A stretch of 64,000 bases of DNA from an uncultured Saprospiraceae bacterium (lineage in GTDB: Bacteria > Bacteroidota > Bacteroidia > Chitinophagales > Saprospiraceae): contig CALEYL010000001.1 of the NCBI GenBank assembly GCA_937926205.1, forward strand, positions 1 through 64,000, written 5' to 3'. Below the pieces are notes generated by a model. That model was given only the letters and a program-made list of their open reading frames with translations. It was not told where the DNA came from and searched no databases. The position numbers and the translations under genes are program-made. Positions 1-7,674 of the stretch are shown here, piece by piece (within the stretch, counting starts at the first letter, position 1; every line of letters starts with the position of its first letter).

Positions 1-3000
1 AGCCTTGCGGCGCCGCGTTGAACTGAACGCTTAGTCCTTCGCAACCTTCGATTGAATTTTGTTCCCAACTTGCGACTGGCGGTAGGAGAATGAAGACTTC
101 GCTGCTGGTGGTGTCGCTGCCGCAGGCGTTGGTTGCAATGAGGGTGACGGTGTAGGTTCCATCTGCTTCGTAAGTATGGGACGTATCAGTAGAGGTACTG
201 CCAGTTCCATCGCCGAAATCCCAGGTGTAACTGCTCGCTCCGTTTGATGCGTTGGTGAATTCAACCGAATTGCTACCCAATGGATTGGCCGTAGTGAATG
301 CAGCAGTAGGCGGACCAGTGACGACAATGTAATTTACTTGTTGTGTGGTGTTTTGCAGCGTTCCATTGCTAACTGTCAGGCTTACCGTCCAGGAACCTGG
401 TTCGTTGAAACTTACGGTAGGGTTTTGAGCGGTTGAGGTTGCCGGCGTTCCGCCCTCGAATGTCCACATCCAGGCCGTTACATTTCCAACAGACTGGTCG
501 TTAAAAGTAACCGTCAGCGGTGCGCACCCCTGCTGAAGTGTTGCTGAAAAAGTTGCAGTAAGCGGTGAGGTGACCGTAACGCTGATTTCTTTTACCGATT
601 GACCACATTCATTGTTTGCCGTGAGCCGGATGGTGTAGGTGCCGGGTTGGGCGTAGGTATGCGCAGGCGAAGTTGCCGTGCTGGTTGGCGTTCCGTCGCC
701 AAAATTCCAGACATAGCTTGTGGCATTGGTCGAAAGATTGGTCGTTTGGACACTCAGGTTGGTATGGCTTGCTGAAAAATTGGCGGTTGGGCTACCGAGT
801 ACCGTAATGTAACCGGTTTCCGTAACTACCGCAACGCCGCCTGCATTGCTGACAGTAAGGCTTACGTCATAAGTTCCTGGCGTATTGTAAGTTACTAAAG
901 GGTAAAGGTCTTCTGAGAAATTAGGATTGCCGCCGGGAAAGCTCCAGGAGCGGTTCGATACAACGCCTGTTGAAATGTCTTCAAACTGAACAGTCAGGGG
1001 CGCACAGCCGATGCTGACGTTTGAAGTCAAAGCAGGGGTTGGCGCAGCCAGAGAAGCACAGGAGCTGCTGATGCGGACGTTGTCAATGTACAGGTTGTTG
1101 CCATGTCCGGTTTGATTTTCGATGCGGATGCGTACATCCGGTTCGCCGCTGAAGGCCGAAAGGTCTATGAGCAGGCATTCAGCTCCAAAATCTGTCCCAA
1201 AACACCAGTCGTTGGCATTACCGGGAGTAAAAGCGGACTGGGAATCCGTTGCTGTTGCAAAATTCCCACCTCCGGTCTCCTGTCCCTGAAATACGACCGT
1301 CGGGAAAGTAATTCCGCCATTAGTGGATACAGAGACAATGAGCTTGTCGCTGCGGGTAGCGTTGAACCGGCGGTAGGCGTAATCAATTTCCAGCAATACT
1401 TCTGCTTCTATACTCAGGTCCAGTGAAGGCGAAATCAATCCGTCTTTTTGATTGAGGCTGGTGTAATTGAAATTATCGAGTTTCATGGCTTTTTTGCCAA
1501 AAGGAGATCCGCCAATGGTTACCCATTCCCAGGTAATGCCATTGTCAGGGTTGACAATGTCCCAGGGGCCGGGACTGCCTTCGAAGGTTTCATATAGCAG
1601 GTACTTGGTGCCGTTGTCGTCTACCTGAATGGGGAGGTCTGCAATATCGGTACCCTGGCTGTTTGATACGATCAGGGTAGCTACATAATTGCCCGGATTA
1701 TTGTAGCGGACGGTTGGGTGCTGTTGGCTGGAACTGGAAGGCGTAGCGCCGGGCATGATCCAGTTCCACGAAGTTGGGTTATTGGTGGTCTTGTCTATCA
1801 GCGGAACCACGCTACCTGCACAAATATGGACGGCAGGGGAGGTAATGGCAGCCACTGGCGGTTCGGCGGTTACCACACAATCCGAAAAACACCCGCCTGC
1901 GGCAGAAACATCGCTGATGAAACTGTTGATGACGCTGATTGACAAGTTTGACCAGGTATTGGTACTGTTGACGGACGGCGCCATGATGGTATTCGATCCA
2001 TCGGGGTCGTGATCGGCATTAAAAAGGTGGCCGATTTCATGAGCCTGCAACACGCGTAAAAAGGAAGCATTGGTGGAGAAATTTTGCAGAGCACTGTACC
2101 GCATGTCGGTACAAAGCCCGCCCAGCCAGGCCACACCGATGGTCGTGCCCGCGAAATCCCGGTTTGTCCACAATGAAGCAAAGTCAAAAGGCACGCCAAA
2201 GTTGCCGGTGTTGCCCCAATTGGCGAAGCTGTTCAGGAGTGTAGCTGCGTCGTTAGAAGCGCTCCATGGGTTGCCACCGGAAGTGGTTACAATGAATTCA
2301 GTGACGACTTCAAAGCGAATTTCATCGGCAAATTCAGTATCGTAATTGGTTTGAACGTTATTCAAAACCCCGAGCATGAAGTTTTGAACACCGGCAGAGG
2401 ATCCGAACACCTGAAACATCGAAAAATCAGATGCCAGGGCAATTTCGGCTTTATAGCAGTTGCCCAACAGCTTTTCTTCGCCGGCTTCTTGCTGCTTTAT
2501 TTCTTTTTTGCGGTGTTCCGATTGCGCCCATCCACAGCGCAAATCCGGGCGCGGGCGAACGGCATCTGTGCGGTATACCACGAAGTAATTTGCCGGCAGG
2601 CCCTGCTTAAAACGCATGGCCGGTTCGATAAAATAGGTCTCGCCGTCTGCTTCCAGGAAACCAAAGATGAAATCTTCATCCAGGGTCATGCGTACATGGT
2701 TTGCCTGAATTCCCTGTGAAAATCCGGCAAAAGTATTGTTTTCTCCTTTTGGAAGCTCCTGTACCCCTTTATCTGTTAAAACGCGTAAGCTGTAATGCTG
2801 TGACCGGATGTCATCCGGGTATAGTGTCAAGTTCCAATCGTAAGTGTCGCCCAGTTGCAGCCAAAAAACGGCCCTGTTTGGTTCTCTTTTTACAAAAGCA
2901 TTTAATTCGGCAGCATCAATTTCATAGATGCTCCAGTTCATAAATTCCCGCTCCAATTCAGGAGAGGTGATCCCCTGTATCTCTCTGCCTTTGAACACAG

Positions 3001-3070
3001 CCTCCTGAGCAGCCATCAGGTTAGAGAAAAGAACAAATACAAGCAAACTTAGCGTAGAACGTGTTGCCAT
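1..3070 (-). CDS. Secreted metzincin-type zinc metalloprotease with PKD domains (C-terminus beyond window)
   Basis: The reading frame is open from an ATG at 3070 to the window edge, so at least 1023 residues are present and the C-terminus is missing. Residues 1-21 form a signal peptide ending in MAAQ. A pro-region follows. The zinc motif HEIGHLFNADH has H344, E345, H348 and H354, and an IMAPSV Met-turn lies about 15 residues later; this pattern is typical of reprolysin-like metzincins. After the catalytic domain come a PKD-like domain (about 400-485), a jelly-roll/MAM-like domain (about 485-670, ending near YIDNVRI) and then several PKD domains with FGDGT motifs. Such proteins usually end in a sorting domain for type IX secretion; that part is not visible. 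It is probably secreted or surface-bound and degrades extracellular protein. Substrate unknown. It is divergently arranged with the beta-barrel gene at 3318. Confidence 0.85.
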   Translation of the reverse strand, partial: MATRSTLSLLVFVLFSNLMAAQEAVFKGREIQGITSPELEREFMNWSIYEIDAAELNAFVKREPNRAVFWLQLGDTYDWNLTLYPDDIRSQHYSLRVLTDKGVQELPKGENNTFAGFSQGIQANHVRMTLDEDFIFGFLEADGETYFIEPAMRFKQGLPANYFVVYRTDAVRPRPDLRCGWAQSEHRKKEIKQQEAGEEKLLGNCYKAEIALASDFSMFQVFGSSAGVQNFMLGVLNNVQTNYDTEFADEIRFEVVTEFIVTTSGGNPWSASNDAATLLNSFANWGNTGNFGVPFDFASLWTNRDFAGTTIGVAWLGGLCTDMRYSALQNFSTNASFLRVLQAHEIGHLFNADHDPDGSNTIMAPSVNSTNTWSNLSISVINSFISDVSAAGGCFSDCVVTAEPPVAAITSPAVHICAGSVVPLIDKTTNNPTSWNWIMPGATPSSSSQQHPTVRYNNPGNYVATLIVSNSQGTDIADLPIQVDDNGTKYLLYETFEGSPGPWDIVNPDNGITWEWVTIGGSPFGKKAMKLDNFNYTSLNQKDGLISPSLDLSIEAEVLLEIDYAYRRFNATRSDKLIVSVSTNGGITFPTVVFQGQETGGGNFATATDSQSAFTPGNANDWCFGTDFGAECLLIDLSAFSGEPDVRIRIENQTGHGNNLYIDNVRISSSCASLAAPTPALTSNVSIGCAPLTVQFEDISTGVVSNRSWSFPGGNPNFSEDLYPLVTYNTPGTYDVSLTVSNAGGVAVVTETGYITVLGSPTANFSASHTNLSVQTTNLSTNATSYVWNFGDGTPTSTATSPAHTYAQPGTYTIRLTANNECGQSVKEISVTVTSPLTATFSATLQQGCAPLTVTFNDQSVGNVTAWMWTFEGGTPATSTAQNPTVSFNEPGSWTVSLTVSNGTLQNTTQQVNYIVVTGPPTAAFTTANPLGSNSVEFTNASNGASSYTWDFGDGTGSTSTDTSHTYEADGTYTVTLIATNACGSDTTSSEVFILLPPVASWEQNSIEGCEGLSVQFNAAPQG

Positions 3071-3271
3071 TTTTTAAAAGGTGTTTGTTGCTGACAGAAA
3101 ACAATAAATTCACCAAAGGGGGAGTTCTGGCTATTCGGGGAAGGAGGGCGCCGGTGTTTGTGAAACAAAATTTTGGTGCGCGAATATATAAATTTGATCA
3201 ACGCTTTTTGAGAAAATGCTTTTTCGGGGTCAAGCAGCTTACATTTATGTCAAGGAACTTACACTTTCTGC

Positions 3272-3300
3272 TTGGCATTTCGAGACAGCGTCTATCTTTG
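3272..3300 (+). promoter_or_regulatory. Bacteroidota-type promoter for the beta-barrel gene
   Basis: TTG at 3272-3274 and TATCTTTG at 3293-3300 are separated by 18 nt, a close match to the Bacteroidota primary-sigma promoter (-33 TTG, -7 TAnnTTTG). Transcription would start near 3306, about 12 nt before the ATG at 3318. This decides the start of the downstream gene, because an in-frame upstream ATG at 3216 lies before the promoter. Confidence 0.7.
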
Positions 3301-3317
3301 TGAAAAAACTAGGTGCT

Positions 3318-3926
3318 ATGAAAAAGATCATTCAAATGTCTTTATTGGCGATGACTCTGATGGTATTGGCTCAGACCCAGGCTTTTGCCCAAAAAAAGAA
3401 ATCAAGCGACAAGGCCAATGCGGAATATTTTGATGAAAGCGGCAGTTTTGTCAGTCGTTTATGGTTTGGTGGCGGTTTTACCTTGGGTTATGCAGGCAAT
3501 CAATTTGAAAGCCTGTTCCAGCTTGGCATTTCGCCAATGGTGGGTTATAAGGTTACGAACAACTTTTCGATCGGGCCACGCATCAACCTCCAATACGAAA
3601 GCTACCGTATCGATACCGGCAATGGCGTTGCCAAAGCGAATCCGCTGACCTTCGGTGGCGGCGTATTTTCGCGCTATAAAGTCATTCCTGCATTGTTTGC
3701 ACATGTGGAATACGAACTGGCTTCCGAAGTTTTGTACAGTTATGCCGGCGGAACAGATTTACAAACCACGCGCATTCAACAAAACAACATGTACCTCGGA
3801 CTTGGATATACCAGTACTGGCAGCATGTTTGGCTATGAAATAGCCTTATTGTACAACATCAATGCACCGGAAAACACCATTCAACAGCCTTTTGACATCC
3901 GCTTTGGATTCAATTATAATTTCTAA
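3318..3926 (+). CDS. Outer-membrane beta-barrel protein, 202 aa
   Basis: The predicted product has a signal peptide (MKKIIQMSLLAMTLMVLAQT, cleavage near AFAQ). A short Lys/Ser-rich linker follows, then alternating amphipathic strands with many Gly and aromatic residues. It ends in FNYNF, with the C-terminal aromatic residue common in outer-membrane barrels. The size suggests an 8-strand barrel of the OmpA/OmpX/porin-like superfamily. The ATG at 3318 was chosen over the one at 3216 because the promoter lies between them and the signal peptide begins here. It appears to be a single-gene unit, bounded by a promoter and a terminator. The specific function cannot be named. Confidence 0.8.
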   Translation: MKKIIQMSLLAMTLMVLAQTQAFAQKKKSSDKANAEYFDESGSFVSRLWFGGGFTLGYAGNQFESLFQLGISPMVGYKVTNNFSIGPRINLQYESYRIDTGNGVAKANPLTFGGGVFSRYKVIPALFAHVEYELASEVLYSYAGGTDLQTTRIQQNNMYLGLGYTSTGSMFGYEIALLYNINAPENTIQQPFDIRFGFNYNF

Positions 3927-3938
3927 AAAAGTGCTTTG

Positions 3939-3973
3939 TCCCGCTGAACTCCGATTCAGTGGGATACGCTTTT
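3939..3973 (+). terminator. Probable intrinsic terminator of the beta-barrel gene
   Basis: The arms TCCCGCTGAA (3939-3948) and TTCAGTGGGA (3955-3964) form a 10-bp stem with one G-U pair and a 6-nt loop. A short T run follows at 3970-3973. Confidence 0.6.
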
Positions 3974-4053
3974 GATGGAATGATAGAACCAGGTTACTTG
4001 AGCAGGCCGCCGTGCGCCAATTCGGCTGTTCATCACAACTGCACTACGATAAC

Positions 4054-5484
4054 ATGAATATTAAACTCCTGTTTCTGCTGCTCGGTCCGTTGGTTTTCGT
4101 ATTGATGTTGTGCATTCCTGCACCCTCTTTATTTACACCGGAAGCCTGGCGGGTACTGGCCATGTCGGCCTGGATGCTTATCTGGTGGATTTCGGAAGCG
4201 ACCTCGCTGGCTGTAACGGCTTTATTGCCGATGATTTGCCTGCCGATGCTCAACGTTAAGGGCATCGACCTGGAAGCGGCTGCCGGCCCTTACGGCGACC
4301 CCATCGTTTTTCTGTTTATGGGGGGATTTATGATCGCTTTGGCAATGGAAAAATGTGGCCTGCACAAACGCATTGCCCTCAATATTGTACGCCTTACCGG
4401 AACTGATGCGGATGGCATTATTCTCGGGTTTATGCTGGCTACGGCCTTTATGAGCATGTGGATCAGCAATACGGCAACTACGGTGATGATGCTGCCCATT
4501 GCGCTTTCGGTCATTAACCTGCTAACTGCTGAAGAGCATGGTTATTCACCGGAACAAACCCGGAATTTTGCGGTATGTATGATGCTCGGCATTGCCTATG
4601 CTGCAACCTTAGGGGGGATGGCTACCATTGTTGGCACTCCGCCGAACCTCGTTTTTACCGGTTACATGCAAAAAATTTATGGCTACGAAGTAAGTTTTGC
4701 CCGATGGATGATTTTTGCTTTTCCCCTTGCCCTTGTTTTGATTCTGACTGGTTATTTCCTGATGGTAAAGCTGATTTTTCCGAACCGGCTTGGCAAGTTT
4801 CACAATGCTGCTGCCATTATCCGGCACGAAGTAGAACTGCTTGGCCCGATTTCGAAAGCTGAAAAACGAACGCTGATGGTTTTTGCCATCACCGCCCTGA
4901 TGTGGATGTTCCGATCTTTTATCAGTAAACTGCTTCCGGGGCTTTCCGATACCGGGATTGCCCTGATGGCTTCCGTGGCTTTGTTTGTCCTGCCCATTGA
5001 CCGCAAAGGGTTGACGGTGTTGATTTGGAATGATACGCAAAAATTGCCCTGGGGCATTTTGCTGCTTTTTGGCGGAGGCCTCAGTCTGGCCAATGGGCTG
5101 GAATCTACCGGAATCATCAATTTGATTGGACAGGAATTTGCAGAGGTTGGCAATTACAGCTTCTGGGTCATGCTGGCACTCGCAGCTGTCACGGTTTATA
5201 TTTCTGAAGTGATGTCGAATGTGGCTCTCGTGACCATTTTACTGCCCGTAATCGGAGGTATCGCCACCGGAGCAGGCATTGATCCGCTGGTCCTTTGCAT
5301 ACCCGTCACCCTGGCGGCAAGTTGCGGTTTTATGTTGCCCATGGCCACCCCGCCCAATGCCATCGTTTTTGCCAGCGGTCACCTGAAAATGAGCGACATG
5401 GTGAAAGCTGGCTGGTGGCTGGATTTGGTTTCGATTCTGGCGGTTGCGTTGGCGGCAAAGTGGGTGTTGCCGTTGGTGTTTTGA
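4054..5484 (+). CDS. SLC13/DASS family sodium:anion symporter, 476 aa
   Basis: This is an inner-membrane transporter of the divalent anion:sodium symporter family (dicarboxylates, or possibly sulfate). The two inverted half-repeats each show the diagnostic sodium-site signature: SNTATTVMMLPIAL with VGTPPN in the first half, and SNVALVTILLPV with ATPPNAIVF in the second. About a dozen hydrophobic segments span the full length, matching the family. An upstream in-frame ATG exists at 4012, but the hydrophobic N-terminus starts at MNIKLLFLLLG, so 4054 is preferred. It stands alone between the beta-barrel gene and the toxin pair. Substrate is not determinable; a C4-dicarboxylate is the commonest in this family. 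Confidence 0.88.
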   Translation: MNIKLLFLLLGPLVFVLMLCIPAPSLFTPEAWRVLAMSAWMLIWWISEATSLAVTALLPMICLPMLNVKGIDLEAAAGPYGDPIVFLFMGGFMIALAMEKCGLHKRIALNIVRLTGTDADGIILGFMLATAFMSMWISNTATTVMMLPIALSVINLLTAEEHGYSPEQTRNFAVCMMLGIAYAATLGGMATIVGTPPNLVFTGYMQKIYGYEVSFARWMIFAFPLALVLILTGYFLMVKLIFPNRLGKFHNAAAIIRHEVELLGPISKAEKRTLMVFAITALMWMFRSFISKLLPGLSDTGIALMASVALFVLPIDRKGLTVLIWNDTQKLPWGILLLFGGGLSLANGLESTGIINLIGQEFAEVGNYSFWVMLALAAVTVYISEVMSNVALVTILLPVIGGIATGAGIDPLVLCIPVTLAASCGFMLPMATPPNAIVFASGHLKMSDMVKAGWWLDLVSILAVALAAKWVLPLVF

Positions 5485-5496
5485 GGTTGACTGGGA

Positions 5497-5528
5497 TTTG
5501 TTCCTTTAGGAAAACGTAGTTATATTTG
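5497..5528 (+). promoter_or_regulatory. Promoter of the toxin-antitoxin pair
   Basis: TTTG at 5497-5500 and TATATTTG at 5521-5528 are separated by 20 nt. The box is 28 nt upstream of the antitoxin ATG at 5556, so the pair has its own promoter just after the transporter gene. Confidence 0.65.
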
Positions 5529-5555
5529 TAAAGGAACATTATAAAATATTCAAAA

Positions 5556-5777
5556 ATGACTGCGGAAACTCATACAGATCTGACGTTAAAGGTTTCGCTT
5601 GATCAATTGCTTCAAGCGCTAAAAGGCTTGACCGTTGAAGAAAAATTTATTTTAGCGGAGCGACTAAAAGCGGAAGCGACAGCAGAAAAATTGCCTCTAA
5701 AAAAGGTCACGTTTACGGTATTGAAAACACAGGGTAAGCCTTACAAATTCAATCGCGAAGAAGCCAATGAGCGGTAA
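5556..5777 (+). CDS. Probable antitoxin of a PIN toxin, 73 aa
   Basis: This small charged protein lies directly upstream of, and overlaps by 11 nt, a PIN-domain gene. That is the usual order for type II toxin-antitoxin operons with the antitoxin first. The N-terminal half (LDQLLQALKGLTVEEKFILA) looks like an amphipathic helical segment. The C-terminal half is basic and could be the toxin-binding tail. I do not recognise an AbrB, RHH or Phd domain, so the family is unassigned and the role is inferred from position. It has its own promoter immediately upstream. Confidence 0.6.
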   Translation: MTAETHTDLTLKVSLDQLLQALKGLTVEEKFILAERLKAEATAEKLPLKKVTFTVLKTQGKPYKFNREEANER

Positions 5778-6177
5778 ATGCTTTGTAGATACCAATGTTA
5801 TTGTATATGCGCATACTGACCATGATTTGCATAAACAGGAGACGGCTCAAAAGATTATTTCTTTAGAAAATACGATAATTAGTACTCAGGTCTTGCAAGA
5901 GAGTGCCAATATACTTTTTAAAAAATTCCATTTTGCCTGGCCTGATATTCAAACCATTCTTAAAGAGGCAGCATCCAATAACTACCTTCATACAAACGCT
6001 GACATTACTATTGATTCAGCCTGTCGTGTTGCTGAACGATATGGATTCTCGTTTTATGATAGTCTGATTGTTGCTGCGGCACTCGAGAGTGGTTGCGAGC
6101 GACTATTTTCTGAAGATTTACAAAGTGGGCAGGTCATTGATGGGGTATTGATTATTGAAAATCCATTTACTATTTAA
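5767..6177 (+). CDS. PIN-domain ribonuclease toxin (VapC-like), 136 aa
   Basis: The length and acidic residues match VapC-type PIN RNases: D8 in FVDTNVIVYAH, E45 in LQESANI, D98 in FYDSLIVAAA and D117 in FSEDLQSG. These four coordinate the metal in the family. The expected role is site-specific RNA cleavage held in check by the upstream small protein. Translation is probably coupled, since its ATG lies inside the last codons of the antitoxin gene (5767-5777). Downstream there is only a short gene scar before lpxD. The pair sits between unrelated housekeeping genes, consistent with horizontal acquisition. Confidence 0.82.
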   Translation: MSGKCFVDTNVIVYAHTDHDLHKQETAQKIISLENTIISTQVLQESANILFKKFHFAWPDIQTILKEAASNNYLHTNADITIDSACRVAERYGFSFYDSLIVAAALESGCERLFSEDLQSGQVIDGVLIIENPFTI

Positions 6178-6207
6178 TAGTGAAGCTAGCAAATACTAGT
6201 AAATACT

Positions 6208-6300
6208 ATGTCTGAACGGGCCTTGAAACGTATTGCTGAAAATAAAAAGGCGAAAGCCAAATCGCACAGCAGCGCTGGGATCGCTGGAACTTATTTTTGA
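6208..6300 (+). pseudogene. Short remnant resembling the N-terminus of a leucine-rich-repeat protein
   Basis: An ATG at 6208 opens a 30-codon frame beginning MSERALKRIAENKKAKAKS, then stops. That opening resembles the N-terminus of Leu-rich-repeat/ROCO proteins common in Saprospiria, which start similarly before the first LRR. The +1 frame continues past the stop as LGSLELIFDDMNSR. This suggests a decayed, frameshifted piece. The family link is from memory of the sequence style and is tentative. Confidence 0.3.
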
Positions 6301-6512
6301 TGATATGAACTCCCGATAAAGAGATTCCCTTGCGGTAATGACTGTCCTGAAAGGGCATAAAGCGGCGCAAACAACTGCCTCGTCAATTTTTTCCTCCTGT
6401 TTTTGGGGCCAGAATGATCAAATTATCAATTATCAAATTTTCAAATCCTCCCCAAATCCTCCCCCCTTCATTTTCCTTTTCCAATTTTATACCGTACATC
6501 TCTCCCTTTTTC

Positions 6513-6520
6513 TACCTTTG
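6513..6520 (+). promoter_or_regulatory. Promoter -7 box of lpxD, implying a leaderless or near-leaderless mRNA
   Basis: TACCTTTG ends 4 nt before the ATG at 6525. With the usual spacing, transcription would start at or next to the start codon. The -33 region is T-rich but lacks a clean TTG. Confidence 0.5.
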
Positions 6521-6524
6521 CTCC

Positions 6525-7574
6525 ATGCAACTGTCGGCCAGAGAATTAGCAGCACTAGTAAACGGGGTAGTAGAAGGTGACCCGGAAATTCAGGTTAGTC
6601 GCCCTTCCAGAATTGAAGAGGGAGGGGAAGGCACCATTACTTTCCTGGGTAATCCCAAGTATGAAGAATATGCATACACCACCACGGCTTCCATTATTTT
6701 GGTTCAAATGGACTTTCAACCCAAAAAGCACATCGGCGCTACCCTGATTCGGGTGGCCGATGTGTACAGCGCAATTGGGGTGTTGCTCAACAGCATTGAG
6801 GCTGCCAAAACCAAGGCAAGCGGCATTTCTGCCCAAGCCATTTTGAGCGATACTGCGCAGTTGGGGGAAGGGGTTTCAGTTGGCGCTTTTACCGTTGTGG
6901 AAGCCGGGGCATCCATTGGAGAGGGCAGTTACCTAAGTGCTCAGGTCTATATAGGCAAAAATGCAAAGATCGGGCGCAATACTTTCCTATACCCCGGGGT
7001 TCGGGTTTTGGAGGAGTGTGTGGTTGGCGACAACTGCATCATCCATGCCAATGCAGTCATTGGCAGCGACGGTTTTGGTTTTGCGCCTCAGGCAGATGGA
7101 ACATATCGCAAAATTGCCCAGGTAGGCAATGTGCTCATTGAAGACAACGTGGAAATCGGCGCCAACACCACCATAGACCGTGCCACCATGGGGTCTACCA
7201 TTATCCGGCGTGGGGTTAAGTTGGACAACCTGATTCAGGTTGCTCACAATGTGGAAATCGGTGAAAACACCGTGATTGCCGCGCAAACCGGCATCGCTGG
7301 CAGTACAAAAATCGGCAAATCCTGTCGCATCGGCGGGCAGGTAGGGATTGGCGGGCATTTGGTCATTGCAGATGGCACCCAAATGCAGGGGCAAAGCGGC
7401 GTCATCGGCTCCATTAAACAAACCGGTACGGCCATTTCGGGTTATCCTGCGATCCGACACCCGGATTATATGCGGGCTTATGTGGTATTCAAAAAACTGC
7501 CAGATCTTTTAAGACGCCTGGAGCAATTGGAAAAAATGAATCCAAATGGAATGGACGAAAAGTCGGGTCAATAA
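6525..7574 (+). CDS. lpxD: UDP-3-O-acylglucosamine N-acyltransferase, 349 aa
   Basis: This is the third step of lipid A synthesis: transfer of a 3-hydroxyacyl chain from acyl-ACP to the 2-amino group of UDP-3-O-acylglucosamine, on the cytoplasmic face. The N-terminal uridine-binding domain (about 1-100, MQLSARELAALVNG, ending near VLLNSIE) is followed by a left-handed beta-helix of hexapeptide repeats (about 105-320) and a C-terminal helix. The catalytic His region is IQVAHNVEIG. The length is normal. The start at 6525 follows a TACCTTTG box; the longer frame from 6414 begins with a non-LpxD sequence. It heads the lpxD, lpxC-fabZ, lpxA cluster typical of Bacteroidota. Confidence 0.95.
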   Translation: MQLSARELAALVNGVVEGDPEIQVSRPSRIEEGGEGTITFLGNPKYEEYAYTTTASIILVQMDFQPKKHIGATLIRVADVYSAIGVLLNSIEAAKTKASGISAQAILSDTAQLGEGVSVGAFTVVEAGASIGEGSYLSAQVYIGKNAKIGRNTFLYPGVRVLEECVVGDNCIIHANAVIGSDGFGFAPQADGTYRKIAQVGNVLIEDNVEIGANTTIDRATMGSTIIRRGVKLDNLIQVAHNVEIGENTVIAAQTGIAGSTKIGKSCRIGGQVGIGGHLVIADGTQMQGQSGVIGSIKQTGTAISGYPAIRHPDYMRAYVVFKKLPDLLRRLEQLEKMNPNGMDEKSGQ

Positions 7575-7630
7575 TTGGGATAATTTTTGGGTACTTTAAA
7601 TTTGTCAAATCTATTCCGGGATCAATAACA

Positions 7631-7638
7631 TATCTTTG
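7631..7638 (+). promoter_or_regulatory. Promoter -7 box upstream of lpxC-fabZ
   Basis: TATCTTTG lies 36 nt before the ATG at 7675. The best TTTG (7601-7604) is 26 nt upstream, longer than usual, so the -33 element is weak. It suggests lpxC-fabZ can be transcribed separately from lpxD. Confidence 0.45.
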
Positions 7639-7674
7639 CAGCAATTTTTTTCGAGCGACTATATTATTTTGAAT

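Larger units (their letters stand above)
6178..6524. other. Gene-poor stretch between the toxin gene and lpxD
   Basis: Apart from the 30-codon remnant, this 347-nt stretch holds no convincing gene. The last 40 nt are pyrimidine-rich and carry the lpxD promoter box. The 6338-6580 frame lacks any recognisable family feature and overlaps lpxD. Confidence 0.5.

Noticed and set aside
4609..5040. 143-codon minus-strand frame inside the transporter gene
   Set aside because: It lies wholly within a well-supported gene and has no family features; codon composition is that of a shadow.
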